Shown here: positions 15,757 through 25,360 of the stretch, piece after piece
Layout of the letters: each line of letters begins with the position of its first letter
Numbering within the stretch: the first letter of the stretch is position 1
NCBI RefSeq assembly: GCF_039530225.1
Contig: NZ_BAAAOH010000001.1
Coordinates: 4,154,001-4,218,000, forward strand
Source: Microbacterium pumilum
GTDB taxonomy: Bacteria; Actinomycetota; Actinomycetes; Actinomycetales; Microbacteriaceae
Length of the DNA: 64,000 bases
Direction: 5' to 3'
Notes under the pieces: model-generated
Database searches by the model: none
Seen by the model: only the letters and a program-made list of their open reading frames with translations
What the model was told of the DNA's origin: nothing
Position numbers and translations under genes: made by a program

Positions 15757-18660
15757 TCACTGGGCGTCGCCGACAGCGAACCGCAGGTCGAGGCGAGCCG
15801 GAAAGAGCTCGCGCAAGTAGCGGGGATGCACTCCTGGCCCGCAGGAGGCTGAGCCGAGACCGTATTGCGCAACATCGAGATTCAGCCACACCCGATCCCC
15901 CGCTACTAGGTCATTCGGATGCTTCGCAGCGTCGAGATCCTCGCTCGTCCACCGTCGCGTGGTGAACGAGAACGGCTCCAGCGACGAGACGCGCAGCCCT
16001 CGATTGCCCCCAATCCCGAACACCACCCAACGGGCGTCCAGGCGGTTCCCGTTCTCTTGCGGCATCAAGTACGGTGTCTGGAGGTCGTCGACTTCGCTTG
16101 CATAGCGTCCCACGAGCTGGGCACGGGCGGAATCGGAGTATGCCTCACCCGGCCCGCGACCGAACCATTCGACAGTGTGTACGAAGGCCGGAAGGCCCAT
16201 CCGTATACCGAGCCGTGGCAGCGGTACCGTCCAGTCGCCGACCTGCTCGACCGTGAGCGACAACCGCAGGTCAGCTCCGTCGGTCGACCAGCGCCATGTG
16301 CTCAGCAGTGCGAGCCGCGACCCGGCCGCGCCGGTGCGGGTAATCACTTGCAAATCGGCATCCGTCCACCGGATGGAGTCCACGCGCTGCTGCATGCGAT
16401 GCAATCCCTCAGCCCGCCAGAACGGCTCGAGCGGCTCGCCGTAGTAGCCGAAGTCGTTGTCGATCGGTGCACGCCAGACATCCAGGCACGGCGAGACGAG
16501 GTCGATGCCTGCGAATCGCTGCAGCCTACCGCGCGCATCGAACTCGCCCGGGCCGACAAGAGGTGCGGCGACAAGAGGTGCGGCGACGGGTGCGTGGCGC
16601 ACTGCTGCCACCGACTGCGGAGGGCGGATTTGCCACTGCGACGCCGAGAGCTCGTGTCCGGCTGACGCCCAGGAGGTACTCGCTGCGAGAACGATGCGGA
16701 CGGTGAACCAGGTCTCGGCGTCCGTAGCAGGGAAGTCCGGCAGCGGCACGACTGACTCGCCTCGCGCCGAGATATCCGGAAGGGGGAACGATCCCCGTGC
16801 GCGTGCGATCCCCTCCTCCTCGAGTACCCACTCCGCTGAGAATAGGGAGGTCCCGACGATGTCCTGAGCATTTGTTACCCGGATGCCACCCGTCACCAGG
16901 TCGAGGCGCACGGGCTCAAGCACCTTTTTGAGCTCGAGCAGTCCCGGCGACGGGGTGCGGTCGGGGAAGAGGAGCCCGTCGGCGACGAAATTGCCGTCGT
17001 GCAGTTCTTCCCCGAAGTCGCCGCCGTACGCCCAGAAGGTTCGGCCGGAGGTGTCCGTCGTGCGAAGTCCGTGGTCGATCCACTCCCAGACGAACCCGCC
17101 CTGGAGCCGCGGATAGCGGTCGAACAGCTCTTGATACTCGGAAAGACCGCCCGGGCCATTGCCCATGGCGTGGGCGTACTCGGCGAGGATGAACGGTTGT
17201 GCATTCCGATGCGCGGTGAGCGCAGGGTCGTCGAGTGGCGGCTCATCGCCGCGTCCGATCTGTTCGACCTCTTCGTAGGTGAGATACATGCGGCTGTAAA
17301 CGTCAACCTGAGCGCTGGTGAAGTCGCGCTCATAGTGGATCAGACGAGTCGAGTCGAGCTCTCGTGCCGCCGATGACATCGCCTCCACGTTGACGCCCGG
17401 GCCGCACTCGTTTCCAAGAGACCACATGACGATGCTCGGGTGGTTGCGATCGCGAGCCACCATGCGCCGCATCCGGCTGACCAGCGCACTCTGCCAGCGC
17501 ACGTCGTCGACCGGATTGCCGGCACCGGGGTCGTCACCCTCGGCGCCGAACCCGTGCGTCTCGAAGTCGCACTCGTCGATGACCCAGAGGCCGTATTTAT
17601 CGCAGAGTTCGAGAAAATGCGGGTGCGGTGGGTAGTGGCTCGTGCGCACAGCGTTGATGTTGTGGCGTTTCATCAGCAGCACATCGGACAGCATCGTCTC
17701 GGCGTCCACTGCCCGACCCTGCTCGGGATGGAAGTCGTGACGGTTGACGCCACGGAACTGAACGCGACGGCCGTTGACCTTGATCAGACCATCGTCGACC
17801 TCGACCCTGCGGAACCCGACAACGATTTCGATGATCTCTCCGGAGCCGACAATGCGGCCGCGGTAGAGGCGGGGCTGTTCCGCCGACCAGGGCTCGACCT
17901 GATCGATCGCGATGAGCTGGCCCACTGGCGCGTCGATCCCCAGCTCCTCTACGACCACGGTCGCGGGCACGTCTGTGTCCACGCGGAGGAAGCCGGTACC
18001 GGTCTGCGCATCGAAGTCCGCCTGGATACGGTGGTCCCCGATTGATCCCGCGCGCCGCAGCTCCACGCTGACGTCGCGAAAAATCCCCGAAAGCCACCAC
18101 ATGTCCTGGTCCTCCAGGTAGCTGTTCGAGGACCATTGGAGCACGCGCACGGCGACCACATTCCGCTCCCCTGGTCGGACGCTCTCAGTGATGTCGAACT
18201 CATTCGCAAGGCGGCTACCGCTCGTGGAGCCGAGCTCGATCCCGTTTACCCACACAGTGGCGAACGAGTCCACACCCTCGAACCGGAGGAATACTCGGCC
18301 CTCACGCCAGAGTTCGGGTACGTCGAAGGTGCGGACGTAGTCGCCGGTGGGGTTATCGTCGGGAACGCGCGGCGGGTCGAGCGGGAACGGGTACGCCTGG
18401 TTCGTGTAGATCGGTGCGCCGTGGCCGCGGAGCTGCCAGTGAGAGGGTATGTCGATGTCGCTCCATGCCGCGGGCAGACCGTCGAGGAAGTCGATCGGCG
18501 CGGATGGGTCGGGGCTCAGTCGGAAGCGCCAGCGACCGTTCAAGTCGATGCGTGGCGCGTCCGATCGAGCCCAAGCACGCGGCGGAAGAACTCCGCGGGC
18601 AGTCTCGAACCGCTCATAGGCGCGTTCAGTGTTGCCGGTCGACGGCACGGGGCTCCTCAT
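15757..18660 (-). CDS. GH2 beta-galactosidase, LacZ type
   Basis: From the ATG at 18660 the protein has 967 residues, close to LacZ length. The modules are the sugar-binding jelly roll (HWQLRGHGAPIYTNQAYPFPLDPP), an Ig-like domain, and the TIM barrel with HDFHPEQGRAV. The acid/base Glu is in SLGNECGPG (about 418) and the nucleophile in FVWEWIDHG (about 524). The C-terminal beta-galactosidase small-chain domain ends with PHTVEWFGRGPGEAYSDS-type sequence. It has no signal peptide, so it is cytoplasmic and would trim imported galacto-oligosaccharides. A TTG at 18708 is an alternative start. A LacI operator lies at 18722-18733. Confidence 0.92.
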   Translation of the reverse strand: MRSPVPSTGNTERAYERFETARGVLPPRAWARSDAPRIDLNGRWRFRLSPDPSAPIDFLDGLPAAWSDIDIPSHWQLRGHGAPIYTNQAYPFPLDPPRVPDDNPTGDYVRTFDVPELWREGRVFLRFEGVDSFATVWVNGIELGSTSGSRLANEFDITESVRPGERNVVAVRVLQWSSNSYLEDQDMWWLSGIFRDVSVELRRAGSIGDHRIQADFDAQTGTGFLRVDTDVPATVVVEELGIDAPVGQLIAIDQVEPWSAEQPRLYRGRIVGSGEIIEIVVGFRRVEVDDGLIKVNGRRVQFRGVNRHDFHPEQGRAVDAETMLSDVLLMKRHNINAVRTSHYPPHPHFLELCDKYGLWVIDECDFETHGFGAEGDDPGAGNPVDDVRWQSALVSRMRRMVARDRNHPSIVMWSLGNECGPGVNVEAMSSAARELDSTRLIHYERDFTSAQVDVYSRMYLTYEEVEQIGRGDEPPLDDPALTAHRNAQPFILAEYAHAMGNGPGGLSEYQELFDRYPRLQGGFVWEWIDHGLRTTDTSGRTFWAYGGDFGEELHDGNFVADGLLFPDRTPSPGLLELKKVLEPVRLDLVTGGIRVTNAQDIVGTSLFSAEWVLEEEGIARARGSFPLPDISARGESVVPLPDFPATDAETWFTVRIVLAASTSWASAGHELSASQWQIRPPQSVAAVRHAPVAAPLVAAPLVGPGEFDARGRLQRFAGIDLVSPCLDVWRAPIDNDFGYYGEPLEPFWRAEGLHRMQQRVDSIRWTDADLQVITRTGAAGSRLALLSTWRWSTDGADLRLSLTVEQVGDWTVPLPRLGIRMGLPAFVHTVEWFGRGPGEAYSDSARAQLVGRYASEVDDLQTPYLMPQENGNRLDARWVVFGIGGNRGLRVSSLEPFSFTTRRWTSEDLDAAKHPNDLVAGDRVWLNLDVAQYGLGSASCGPGVHPRYLRELFPARLDLRFAVGDAQ

Positions 18661-18721
18661 CGGGTCGAAGGTGGTGCGGTGAGGGGTGGGGTCACCGAGT
18701 TGGGGCAATTGTAGTCATAAA

Positions 18722-18733
18722 GTGATCGTTCAC
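18722..18733. promoter_or_regulatory. LacI-type operator upstream of GH2
   Basis: GTGATCGTTCAC is a perfect consensus copy 62 bases before the GH2 ATG (14 bases before the alternative TTG). Confidence 0.7.
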
Positions 18734-18853
18734 CTTACTCTTTGAAGACTATCGGCGTCCATGTACGTCGTCAACGAGCCGCTCCCAAGGTACGGTCCCA
18801 GTTCGGCAGTCGCGCGGCGCAGAAGGCGATGCTCGACACATTTGACCTGGAAT

Positions 18854-18887
18854 GTGATCGTTCACTACAATGCCAGTGAACGATCAC
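18854..18887. promoter_or_regulatory. Paired LacI-type operators upstream of GH115
   Basis: GTGATCGTTCAC (18854-18865) and its reverse complement GTGAACGATCAC (18876-18887) are 22 bases apart centre to centre, about two helical turns. They lie just before the GH115 start chosen at 18915. Two repressor dimers could bind on the same DNA face. Confidence 0.75.
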
Positions 18888-18914
18888 TCCGCTGAGGCCG
18901 TCCCAGGAAGAACA

Positions 18915-21900
18915 ATGTCGTCTACGCCGCATCGTCACCATCAACTCACCCGCGACCGAGGCGCCGGTGCGACGATTGCCGAACGCGGTGAGCGGGTCGC
19001 TGTGGCCGTGGCTACCTCAGAACGAGCGGTTCAGCGTGCGGCGACAAACCTCGCGGCGGACATTGGCAGACTCGTCGGCGCCACGGTGACCCTTAGCGAT
19101 GACCCGGTCGGTGCCCGGATCGTGGTTGGCACGATTGGTCGCTCCCCTGTCGTCGATTCTCTGATCGTCTCCGGGCGCCTTGACGTGTCAGCGCTGTATG
19201 ACGAGGACGGTGCCGTGCGGTGGGAGGGCTTCACGATCGCGGTCGTGGACGAGGTGCTCTATCTAGTGGGCACGGACCGCCGCGGCACCGTCTATGCGGT
19301 GTACGAGTTCGCCAGGGCGATCGGGGTGTCCCCGTGGCACTGGTGGGCAGATGCACCGATTCATCCGCGTGACCATGTGACCGTCGCGAGCGACACGCGG
19401 ATCTCGGACTGGCCTTCCGTGCGCTACCGCGGCGTCTTCATCAACGACGAGGAGGAGCTGTACCACTGGGCGCGTCAGCACACCGCCGACGACACCATCG
19501 GCCCCGAGACCTACGAGCGAGTGTTCGAGCTCCTGCTGCGACTCGGGGGAAACTACATCTGGCCGGCCATGCACATCGGTGCGTTCAATCACGACCCGGA
19601 GAACGGCCGTCTCGCGAACGAGATGGGCATCGTGGTCGGCACCAGTCATTGTGACATCCTGCTTCGCAGCAACAATCACGAGTTCCAGCCGTGGGCGGAC
19701 GCGCGGGCCGAGCCCGTCGAGTATGACTACTCGCTCGCAGGCGCGAATCGCGAGAGCCTCCGTGACTATTGGCGGGACAGCGTCGAGCAGAACAGCGACT
19801 ACGAGGTGACATGGACGCTCGGCGTCCGCGGTGTGCACGACTCGGGTTTCGAGACGAAGGCAATCGACAGCGACGAAACGCTCGATGAGAATGGGAAGGC
19901 TCGCGCGCGCGTGGCACTGCTGCAGGAAGCAATCCACGACCAGCGAAGCATTTTGTCCGAGGCCCTCGGTGTCACCCCGGACCACGCGCCCCAGCTGTTC
20001 ATTCCGTACAAGGAAGTCCTTCCCCTCTACGACGCTGGGCTCGAGGTTCCAGATGACGTGACGCTCGTTTGGGCGAATGATAACTTCGGCTATCTTCGTC
20101 GCTTCCCGTCAGAGACCGAACGCGCGCGTGCAGGCGGGCACGGCCTCTATTACCACTCGTCGTACTGGTCGAACTACACGACGAGCTACCTGGGCACCTC
20201 GTCCACCCCGCTCTCTCTTATGCGCTCTGAACTGACGAAGGCCTGGGCGGGCGGCATCCGCCATCTGTGGATTGACAATGTCGGTGGCCTCAAGCCTCTG
20301 GAGATCGAGACCGAGTTCTTCCTCCGCAGCGCGTGGGAGGCAGGTCGCGAAACGTCGACCTCTGACATTCGCGACTTCGTCGCCCGATGGGTCGACGACA
20401 CCTTCTCCGGCTCTCTGGGAACACGCGCCGCCGATATTTACGCCCGGTACTACCAACTCAACAACCAGCGAAAGTACGAGCACCTCTCGGCCGAAGTGTT
20501 CGCCCAGATCGGGTATGGAGATGAAGCCGGCCGCCGTCTGGCCGGCCTTCACGCGCTGTTCGACGAGGCGAACGCTCTACTCGCCGAGCTGCCCGCTGCG
20601 GAGCGCGACTCCTTCTTCGAGGTGTTCGCCATCAAAATCCACATGGCCTACCTGGTCAACGCCGAGTTCGTGTACGCGGATCGCAGCACCCTCGCCCACG
20701 GCCAGGGCAAGTTCGCTGCCGCTGACGCACATCTCGCGACCGCTCGCCGTTTCGGCGATCACCGTCGTCAGCTCATTCACTTCTACAACCGCATCATGTC
20801 GGAGGGTCGCTGGGATGGAATATTCACGCCGGAGGCTTTCCCACCGCCGGTCATGCCGCTGCACGCAGCGGGAACACCCGCGTTGCGGATCGATGGCGCA
20901 GGTTTGGGCGTCCTCGTGTGGGGCGCAGGCACAACCACCGAGCGCACAATCATTTTCGAGCCGTACGGCCGCATTGAGAAGTGGATCGAGGTCTTCGCCA
21001 CCGGTTTGCCGGGCACTCGGTTCCGCGTCGAGTCCGACCCCTGGATAGAGGTGTCACCGCCGGAGGGGATCGTCGACTCCGAGCGCCGGCTCGTCGTGCG
21101 TCTTACTGACGATGCCGACGCGCTGGGAGGTCGTAGCGGGCGAATCCGGGTGATCGCTCCCGAAACCGGTGACGTCATCGACATCTCAGTGACTGTGCGA
21201 TGTGAATCCGGTAGGGGCACGGACGCCACGGGTTGGATTGAAGCCGAAGGCGTGCTCTGCATCGATCCGGCACAGCCTGACAGGCTCACTTCCCATGGAG
21301 ATCAGGCGTGGGTGATCGTGCCCGATCTCGGCCGGTACGGCAACGCGGCGCTCCAGATGCACGCCGGCACAGCCGCAGGTAGTGATGACGCGATCGCGAC
21401 GGCATCGTTCGACGTGCATTTCACGACAGCTGGGGCTCACATCCTCGAGCTTCACCGCTTGCCATCGCTCGACTCGACAGGGCGAATCCGCGTCGGGGTG
21501 AGCATCGACGGCGGAGCACCGCTCACCGTAGAGAGCCCGTCCACCGACGAGCATCGCGGCAACTGGCGCTCCGGTGTCCAGGACAACGTCGAGAGGCTGC
21601 GTGTGGACCTACCGTCCCTCACCGCGGGCAACCACACGATCAATCTGCACGGGATCGATCCGTGGTTCACGATCTCCAAGCTCGTCATCTTCACCGCCGA
21701 GCCCGCCCACTCCAATCTTGGACCTGAATTCAGCGCACACAGCGAACGTGGTTCGACCTTCGGCGTCGAAGTGGATCCGGCGGCGATAGACCTCGGCGAG
21801 ATGGATGCCTTGCTGCGCGACCTCTATCGGTGCGCGCCGGATGACGTCCCCCTCGCCGACCAGCTCTATGCCGACCGTCGGTTCTGGGACGGCGAGACGA

Positions 21901-22583
21901 CGAATCGGAAGGCGATCGCGGTCGCTCAGCAGCGTCTCAGTTCATGGCCGTCGAAGTCGTCCCCGCCGACCACGAAGGACCTGATGGCGGATGTCGGTCT
22001 AGGCCCGCTAGCCCAGAAGAACGGGGTGATCGCGTTCGAGGTCGAGGATGCCCTCGCCGATACCAAGCACGCCTGGCGCACGCAGGCCGACGGCGACTCG
22101 TCGGACTGGGTGCAGACCCAGGCCGAGACGGCAGCTCGCACTGGACTCGCTATGCATGTGCGACCACGCGGGCTCTCCTGGGAGGAGCCCCTCGAGGCCC
22201 CGGGTATGCACTTCGCGATAGACGTCATCGGCGGCGGGACTTTTCGCGTATGGCTACTGTTGTCGTTCCAGGACGATCAGGACGACTCTTGCGTCATCGC
22301 GCTCGACGGCGTCCCTCAGCTTGTCGAAGAGCAGTTCTCCGGCGGATCGCTTTGCACCTACGGTGCCCGTCAGGCCTGGATCTGGGCACACCTCTCAGAT
22401 CTCGAGATCGACGAAGGCCCCCACACCTTCTCCATTCACGCGCGAAAGTCGGGCCTGCGGATCGATCGCGTCTACCTTACCCTCGGCGACGAACTGCCGC
22501 CCGTCGATGCAAATTGGCACGCAACAACGCGTGGCGCTCCCGCTTCCGCCGCTCCCGTGCTGGCTAGCCGATCCGCCAACTGA
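18915..22583 (+). CDS. GH115 alpha-glucuronidase
   Basis: The ATG at 18915 with AGGAAG upstream gives 1222 residues. The earlier ATG at 18870 overlaps the operator and is less likely. The central region has family 115 motifs: RGVFINDEEELYHWA, LLRLGGNYIWPAMHIGAFNHDPENGRLANEMGIVVGTSHCD and WIDNVGGLKPLEIETEFF. C-terminal beta modules follow from about residue 690. These enzymes remove alpha-1,2-linked (4-O-methyl)glucuronic acid from xylan or arabinogalactan side chains. No signal peptide is visible, so it probably acts on imported oligomers. The next genes process uronate-derived mannonate, which supports the call. Confidence 0.92.
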   Translation: MSSTPHRHHQLTRDRGAGATIAERGERVAVAVATSERAVQRAATNLAADIGRLVGATVTLSDDPVGARIVVGTIGRSPVVDSLIVSGRLDVSALYDEDGAVRWEGFTIAVVDEVLYLVGTDRRGTVYAVYEFARAIGVSPWHWWADAPIHPRDHVTVASDTRISDWPSVRYRGVFINDEEELYHWARQHTADDTIGPETYERVFELLLRLGGNYIWPAMHIGAFNHDPENGRLANEMGIVVGTSHCDILLRSNNHEFQPWADARAEPVEYDYSLAGANRESLRDYWRDSVEQNSDYEVTWTLGVRGVHDSGFETKAIDSDETLDENGKARARVALLQEAIHDQRSILSEALGVTPDHAPQLFIPYKEVLPLYDAGLEVPDDVTLVWANDNFGYLRRFPSETERARAGGHGLYYHSSYWSNYTTSYLGTSSTPLSLMRSELTKAWAGGIRHLWIDNVGGLKPLEIETEFFLRSAWEAGRETSTSDIRDFVARWVDDTFSGSLGTRAADIYARYYQLNNQRKYEHLSAEVFAQIGYGDEAGRRLAGLHALFDEANALLAELPAAERDSFFEVFAIKIHMAYLVNAEFVYADRSTLAHGQGKFAAADAHLATARRFGDHRRQLIHFYNRIMSEGRWDGIFTPEAFPPPVMPLHAAGTPALRIDGAGLGVLVWGAGTTTERTIIFEPYGRIEKWIEVFATGLPGTRFRVESDPWIEVSPPEGIVDSERRLVVRLTDDADALGGRSGRIRVIAPETGDVIDISVTVRCESGRGTDATGWIEAEGVLCIDPAQPDRLTSHGDQAWVIVPDLGRYGNAALQMHAGTAAGSDDAIATASFDVHFTTAGAHILELHRLPSLDSTGRIRVGVSIDGGAPLTVESPSTDEHRGNWRSGVQDNVERLRVDLPSLTAGNHTINLHGIDPWFTISKLVIFTAEPAHSNLGPEFSAHSERGSTFGVEVDPAAIDLGEMDALLRDLYRCAPDDVPLADQLYADRRFWDGETTNRKAIAVAQQRLSSWPSKSSPPTTKDLMADVGLGPLAQKNGVIAFEVEDALADTKHAWRTQADGDSSDWVQTQAETAARTGLAMHVRPRGLSWEEPLEAPGMHFAIDVIGGGTFRVWLLLSFQDDQDDSCVIALDGVPQLVEEQFSGGSLCTYGARQAWIWAHLSDLEIDEGPHTFSIHARKSGLRIDRVYLTLGDELPPVDANWHATTRGAPASAAPVLASRSAN

Positions 22584-22607
22584 AGATCCCGCAGGAGAGA
22601 AACCCCG

Positions 22608-23807
22608 ATGGAGCACACCTGGCGCTGGTTCGGCCCCAATGACCCGATCAGTCTCGATGAGATTCGCCAGACAGATGCGACCGGCATCGTGACCGCGCTT
22701 CACCACATTCCCAATGGGGAGGTGTGGCCCATCGAAGAGATCCTCAGCCGCAAAGCGGTCATCGAGGCTGCGGGGATGACGTGGTCGGTGGTGGAGTCGG
22801 TACCCGTCCACGAGCACATCAAATGGGGTGGTCCTGAGCGCGATCGTGCGATCGTGAACTACGCGCAGACACTGCGCAATCTCGGGGCATGTGGTTTGCG
22901 GACCGTCTGCTATAACTTCATGCCGGTGATCGACTGGGCGCGGACCGAGCAGCGCTACGCGTTGCCCAATGGCGGCTTCGCCATGCGATTCGACTTCGTA
23001 GCTCACACGGCATTCGACCTGTTCGTGCTGCAGCGGGTTGGTGCCGAGCAGAATTACAACCCCGCTGAGATCACTCTGGCAAGGGAGTACTTCCAGACCG
23101 CCAGCGAGGGCGATGCCGCCGAGCTCAATGCCACTGTGCTGCTGGGTCTGCCCGGTTCTGAGGAGACGTACGACCTCGACTCCCTCCGCTCGAGCCTGGC
23201 CAACTACGCCGGCCTTACCTCGCTCGACATCCGTGAGAATCTGGGCGACTTCTTGCGGGCCATCGTCCCCGCGGCAGAAGAAGCAAACGTCCGCCTGGCG
23301 ATCCACCCCGACGACCCGCCGCGCAGCTTGTTCGGACTGCCGCGCGTCGTGTCCAATGCCGACGACGCGCAATGGCTGCTTGAGGCGGCCCCATCATGGG
23401 CGAACGGTCTCACAATGTGCATCGGCTCGTATGGATCGATCGCGACGAACGATGTGGTCGAGATGACGCGACGGTTCGCCGACCGCATCTATTTCGCTCA
23501 CCTGCGCAACGTGACAATCGAGGCGGACGGCAAGAGCTTTTTCGAGGACGACCACATCGACGGGGGCTCGGATATGGTTGCGGTTATCAGCGAGCTGGTC
23601 CGCGAGGAGCGCCGTCGAACATCCGCCGGCGAGGACGCCGCCGTTATCCCGATGCGACCAGACCACGGGCACCTCCTCCTCGATGACCGGTCCCGCACGA
23701 CATACCCCGGGTATGCGCTCATCGGCCGGCTCAAGGGCATGGCGGAGTTGCGCGGAGTCGAACTCGCCGTCTCGCGCGGTCTGGACACTTTGTCACCTGT
23801 TGGGTGA
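22608..23807 (+). CDS. uxuA: Mannonate dehydratase
   Basis: The 399-residue protein converts D-mannonate to 2-keto-3-deoxygluconate by dehydration with a divalent metal. The UxuA fold is shown by TWRWFGPNDP, TGIVTALHHIPNGEVWPIEEI, AIHPDDPPRSLFGLPRVVS, the GLTMCIGSYG segment, and DHGHLLLDD near the end. The start has GCAGGAGAG upstream and sits 24 bases after GH115. It overlaps the kinase gene by four bases. The earlier steps from glucuronate (UxaC and UxuB) are not in this window and must be encoded elsewhere. Confidence 0.95.
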   Translation: MEHTWRWFGPNDPISLDEIRQTDATGIVTALHHIPNGEVWPIEEILSRKAVIEAAGMTWSVVESVPVHEHIKWGGPERDRAIVNYAQTLRNLGACGLRTVCYNFMPVIDWARTEQRYALPNGGFAMRFDFVAHTAFDLFVLQRVGAEQNYNPAEITLAREYFQTASEGDAAELNATVLLGLPGSEETYDLDSLRSSLANYAGLTSLDIRENLGDFLRAIVPAAEEANVRLAIHPDDPPRSLFGLPRVVSNADDAQWLLEAAPSWANGLTMCIGSYGSIATNDVVEMTRRFADRIYFAHLRNVTIEADGKSFFEDDHIDGGSDMVAVISELVREERRRTSAGEDAAVIPMRPDHGHLLLDDRSRTTYPGYALIGRLKGMAELRGVELAVSRGLDTLSPVG

Positions 23808-24718
23808 GCGACACCATGGACCACGAACTGCTGACCATCGGTGAGACGATGGCACTCGTCAGCGCCGGCAAGGAAGGCGGTCTGACGATGGGCGCGTCGC
23901 TGGCGCTGAGTGCCGGTGGCGCCGAGAGTAACGTCGCCATCGGAGCGGCCCGTCTCGGGGTTCGGGCCGCGTGGGCGTCGCGCGTGGGAAACGATCCACT
24001 GGGTGCGCTCGTGACCGGAAGCGTCCTCGGTCGGGGCGTGGACACTTCTGCGGTGACCGCAGACCCGCTCAGACGTACCGGCCTCATGGTCAAGGAGCCT
24101 TCACCGACCGGCTCCAGAGTCTTCTACTATCGGACAGACTCGGCCGCTTCGAGCCTCTCCCTGGCCGACATCGCACGGTTTCCGGCTGCTCGCGTGGTGC
24201 ATGTCAGCGGCGTGACGCCTGCGTTATCGGACTCCGCCCGCACCATGGTCGAGAACATCCTGAACGGAGCAATGGCGCCTGCCATCACAAGCTTCGACGT
24301 CAACTTCCGACCCGCACTCTGGGGATGCCACGATGTGGCGGCATCCGTGCTCCTGAAGCTCGCCCGTCGCGCCGACATAGTTTTCGTCGGCCGCGACGAG
24401 GCCGAGTCATTATGGGGTACGACTACCGTCGACTCGGTAAGGAGGCTGCTCCCGGCAGTCTCCCACCTCATCGTGAAGGACGGCGCGATCGAAGCCGTCG
24501 AGTTCCACTCCAGCGCAACGGTGCGGATTGCCGCTTCAGCGGTCGAGGTCGTCGAGCCGGTCGGGGCAGGGGATGCCTTCGCAGCGGGCTGGATTGCCGG
24601 GTATCTGCGAGGCAACGACGCCGCGGTTCGACTCCAGATAGGCCACGAATCGGCAGCAGCCGTGCTACGCAGCCCCTACGACACCGCAATCCCCGACGAG
24701 GAAGAAGCAGGACGATGA
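23804..24718 (+). CDS. 2-keto-3-deoxygluconate kinase (PfkB family)
   Basis: This 304-residue PfkB/ribokinase-fold sugar kinase carries the GGAESNVAIGAARLG sugar-binding signature near the N-terminus and the second PfkB signature EPVGAGDAFAAGWIAGYL with the catalytic Asp. Position between mannonate dehydratase and KDPG aldolase points to phosphorylation of KDG at the 6-position. The GTG at 23804 overlaps the uxuA stop. An ATG at 23816 is an alternative start. The stop overlaps the aldolase ATG by four bases. Confidence 0.92.
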   Translation: MSDTMDHELLTIGETMALVSAGKEGGLTMGASLALSAGGAESNVAIGAARLGVRAAWASRVGNDPLGALVTGSVLGRGVDTSAVTADPLRRTGLMVKEPSPTGSRVFYYRTDSAASSLSLADIARFPAARVVHVSGVTPALSDSARTMVENILNGAMAPAITSFDVNFRPALWGCHDVAASVLLKLARRADIVFVGRDEAESLWGTTTVDSVRRLLPAVSHLIVKDGAIEAVEFHSSATVRIAASAVEVVEPVGAGDAFAAGWIAGYLRGNDAAVRLQIGHESAAAVLRSPYDTAIPDEEEAGR

Positions 24719-25347
24719 GCGACGAGTACTTCAGCGAGACATTCGGGGAGGTTCCCGTCATGGGCATCTTCCGCAGGCAGGGCCTTGAGCGCACCATGCA
24801 GCTCGCTGAAGCCGCCTGGGACGTCGGGGTGCGCATCATGGAGGTTCCGGTGATGGCACCCGACGATCTCTCGGTACTTCGTGTCATCGCGTCCGCCGCG
24901 CGTGAGCGTGGCTTCGACGTCGGGGCGGGAACCATCGTGTCGGCAGACCAGCTCGATGCTGTCGCGGATGCAGGCGCAGCTTTCACGGTCGCTCCCGGCT
25001 TCGATCCGATCGTCGCCGCTGCAAGCGTCGCTCGCGGTCTCCCCCACGTCCCTGGCGTCGCAACCGGAACCGAGATCCAAGCGGCGCTCCGCGCCGGCTT
25101 CACCTGGCTCAAAGCCTTTCCCGCGGAGCGGCTCGGCCCTGCCTGGATACGACACCAGCATGGCCCTTTCCCCCAAGTACGATTCGTCGCGACCGGGGGC
25201 GTTACGCCGGAGACGGCGCAGTCGTTCCTCGACGCCGGCTGCCGCGTCGTTGCACTTGGCTCGGCCTTCGACAGCGAGGAACAAATCACCAAGCTGACGC
25301 CGATCCTCGGGAGACCGACGTCGACCTCTCCGCTGTCTCCTGAGTAA
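24715..25347 (+). CDS. eda: KDPG aldolase (2-dehydro-3-deoxyphosphogluconate aldolase)
   Basis: The ATG at 24715 overlaps the kinase stop (ATGA) and gives 210 residues, the usual class I KDPG aldolase size. The motifs VPVMGIFR, VRIMEVPVM, VGAGTIVSADQLDAVADAGAAFTVAPGFD, the Schiff-base Lys in TWLKAFPAE and FVATGGVTPE are all present. It splits KDPG into pyruvate and glyceraldehyde-3-phosphate, the last step of the uronate branch. A longer frame starting inside the kinase gene is not used. Confidence 0.94.
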   Translation: MSDEYFSETFGEVPVMGIFRRQGLERTMQLAEAAWDVGVRIMEVPVMAPDDLSVLRVIASAARERGFDVGAGTIVSADQLDAVADAGAAFTVAPGFDPIVAAASVARGLPHVPGVATGTEIQAALRAGFTWLKAFPAERLGPAWIRHQHGPFPQVRFVATGGVTPETAQSFLDAGCRVVALGSAFDSEEQITKLTPILGRPTSTSPLSPE

Positions 25348-25360
25348 AGCGGACACGACA

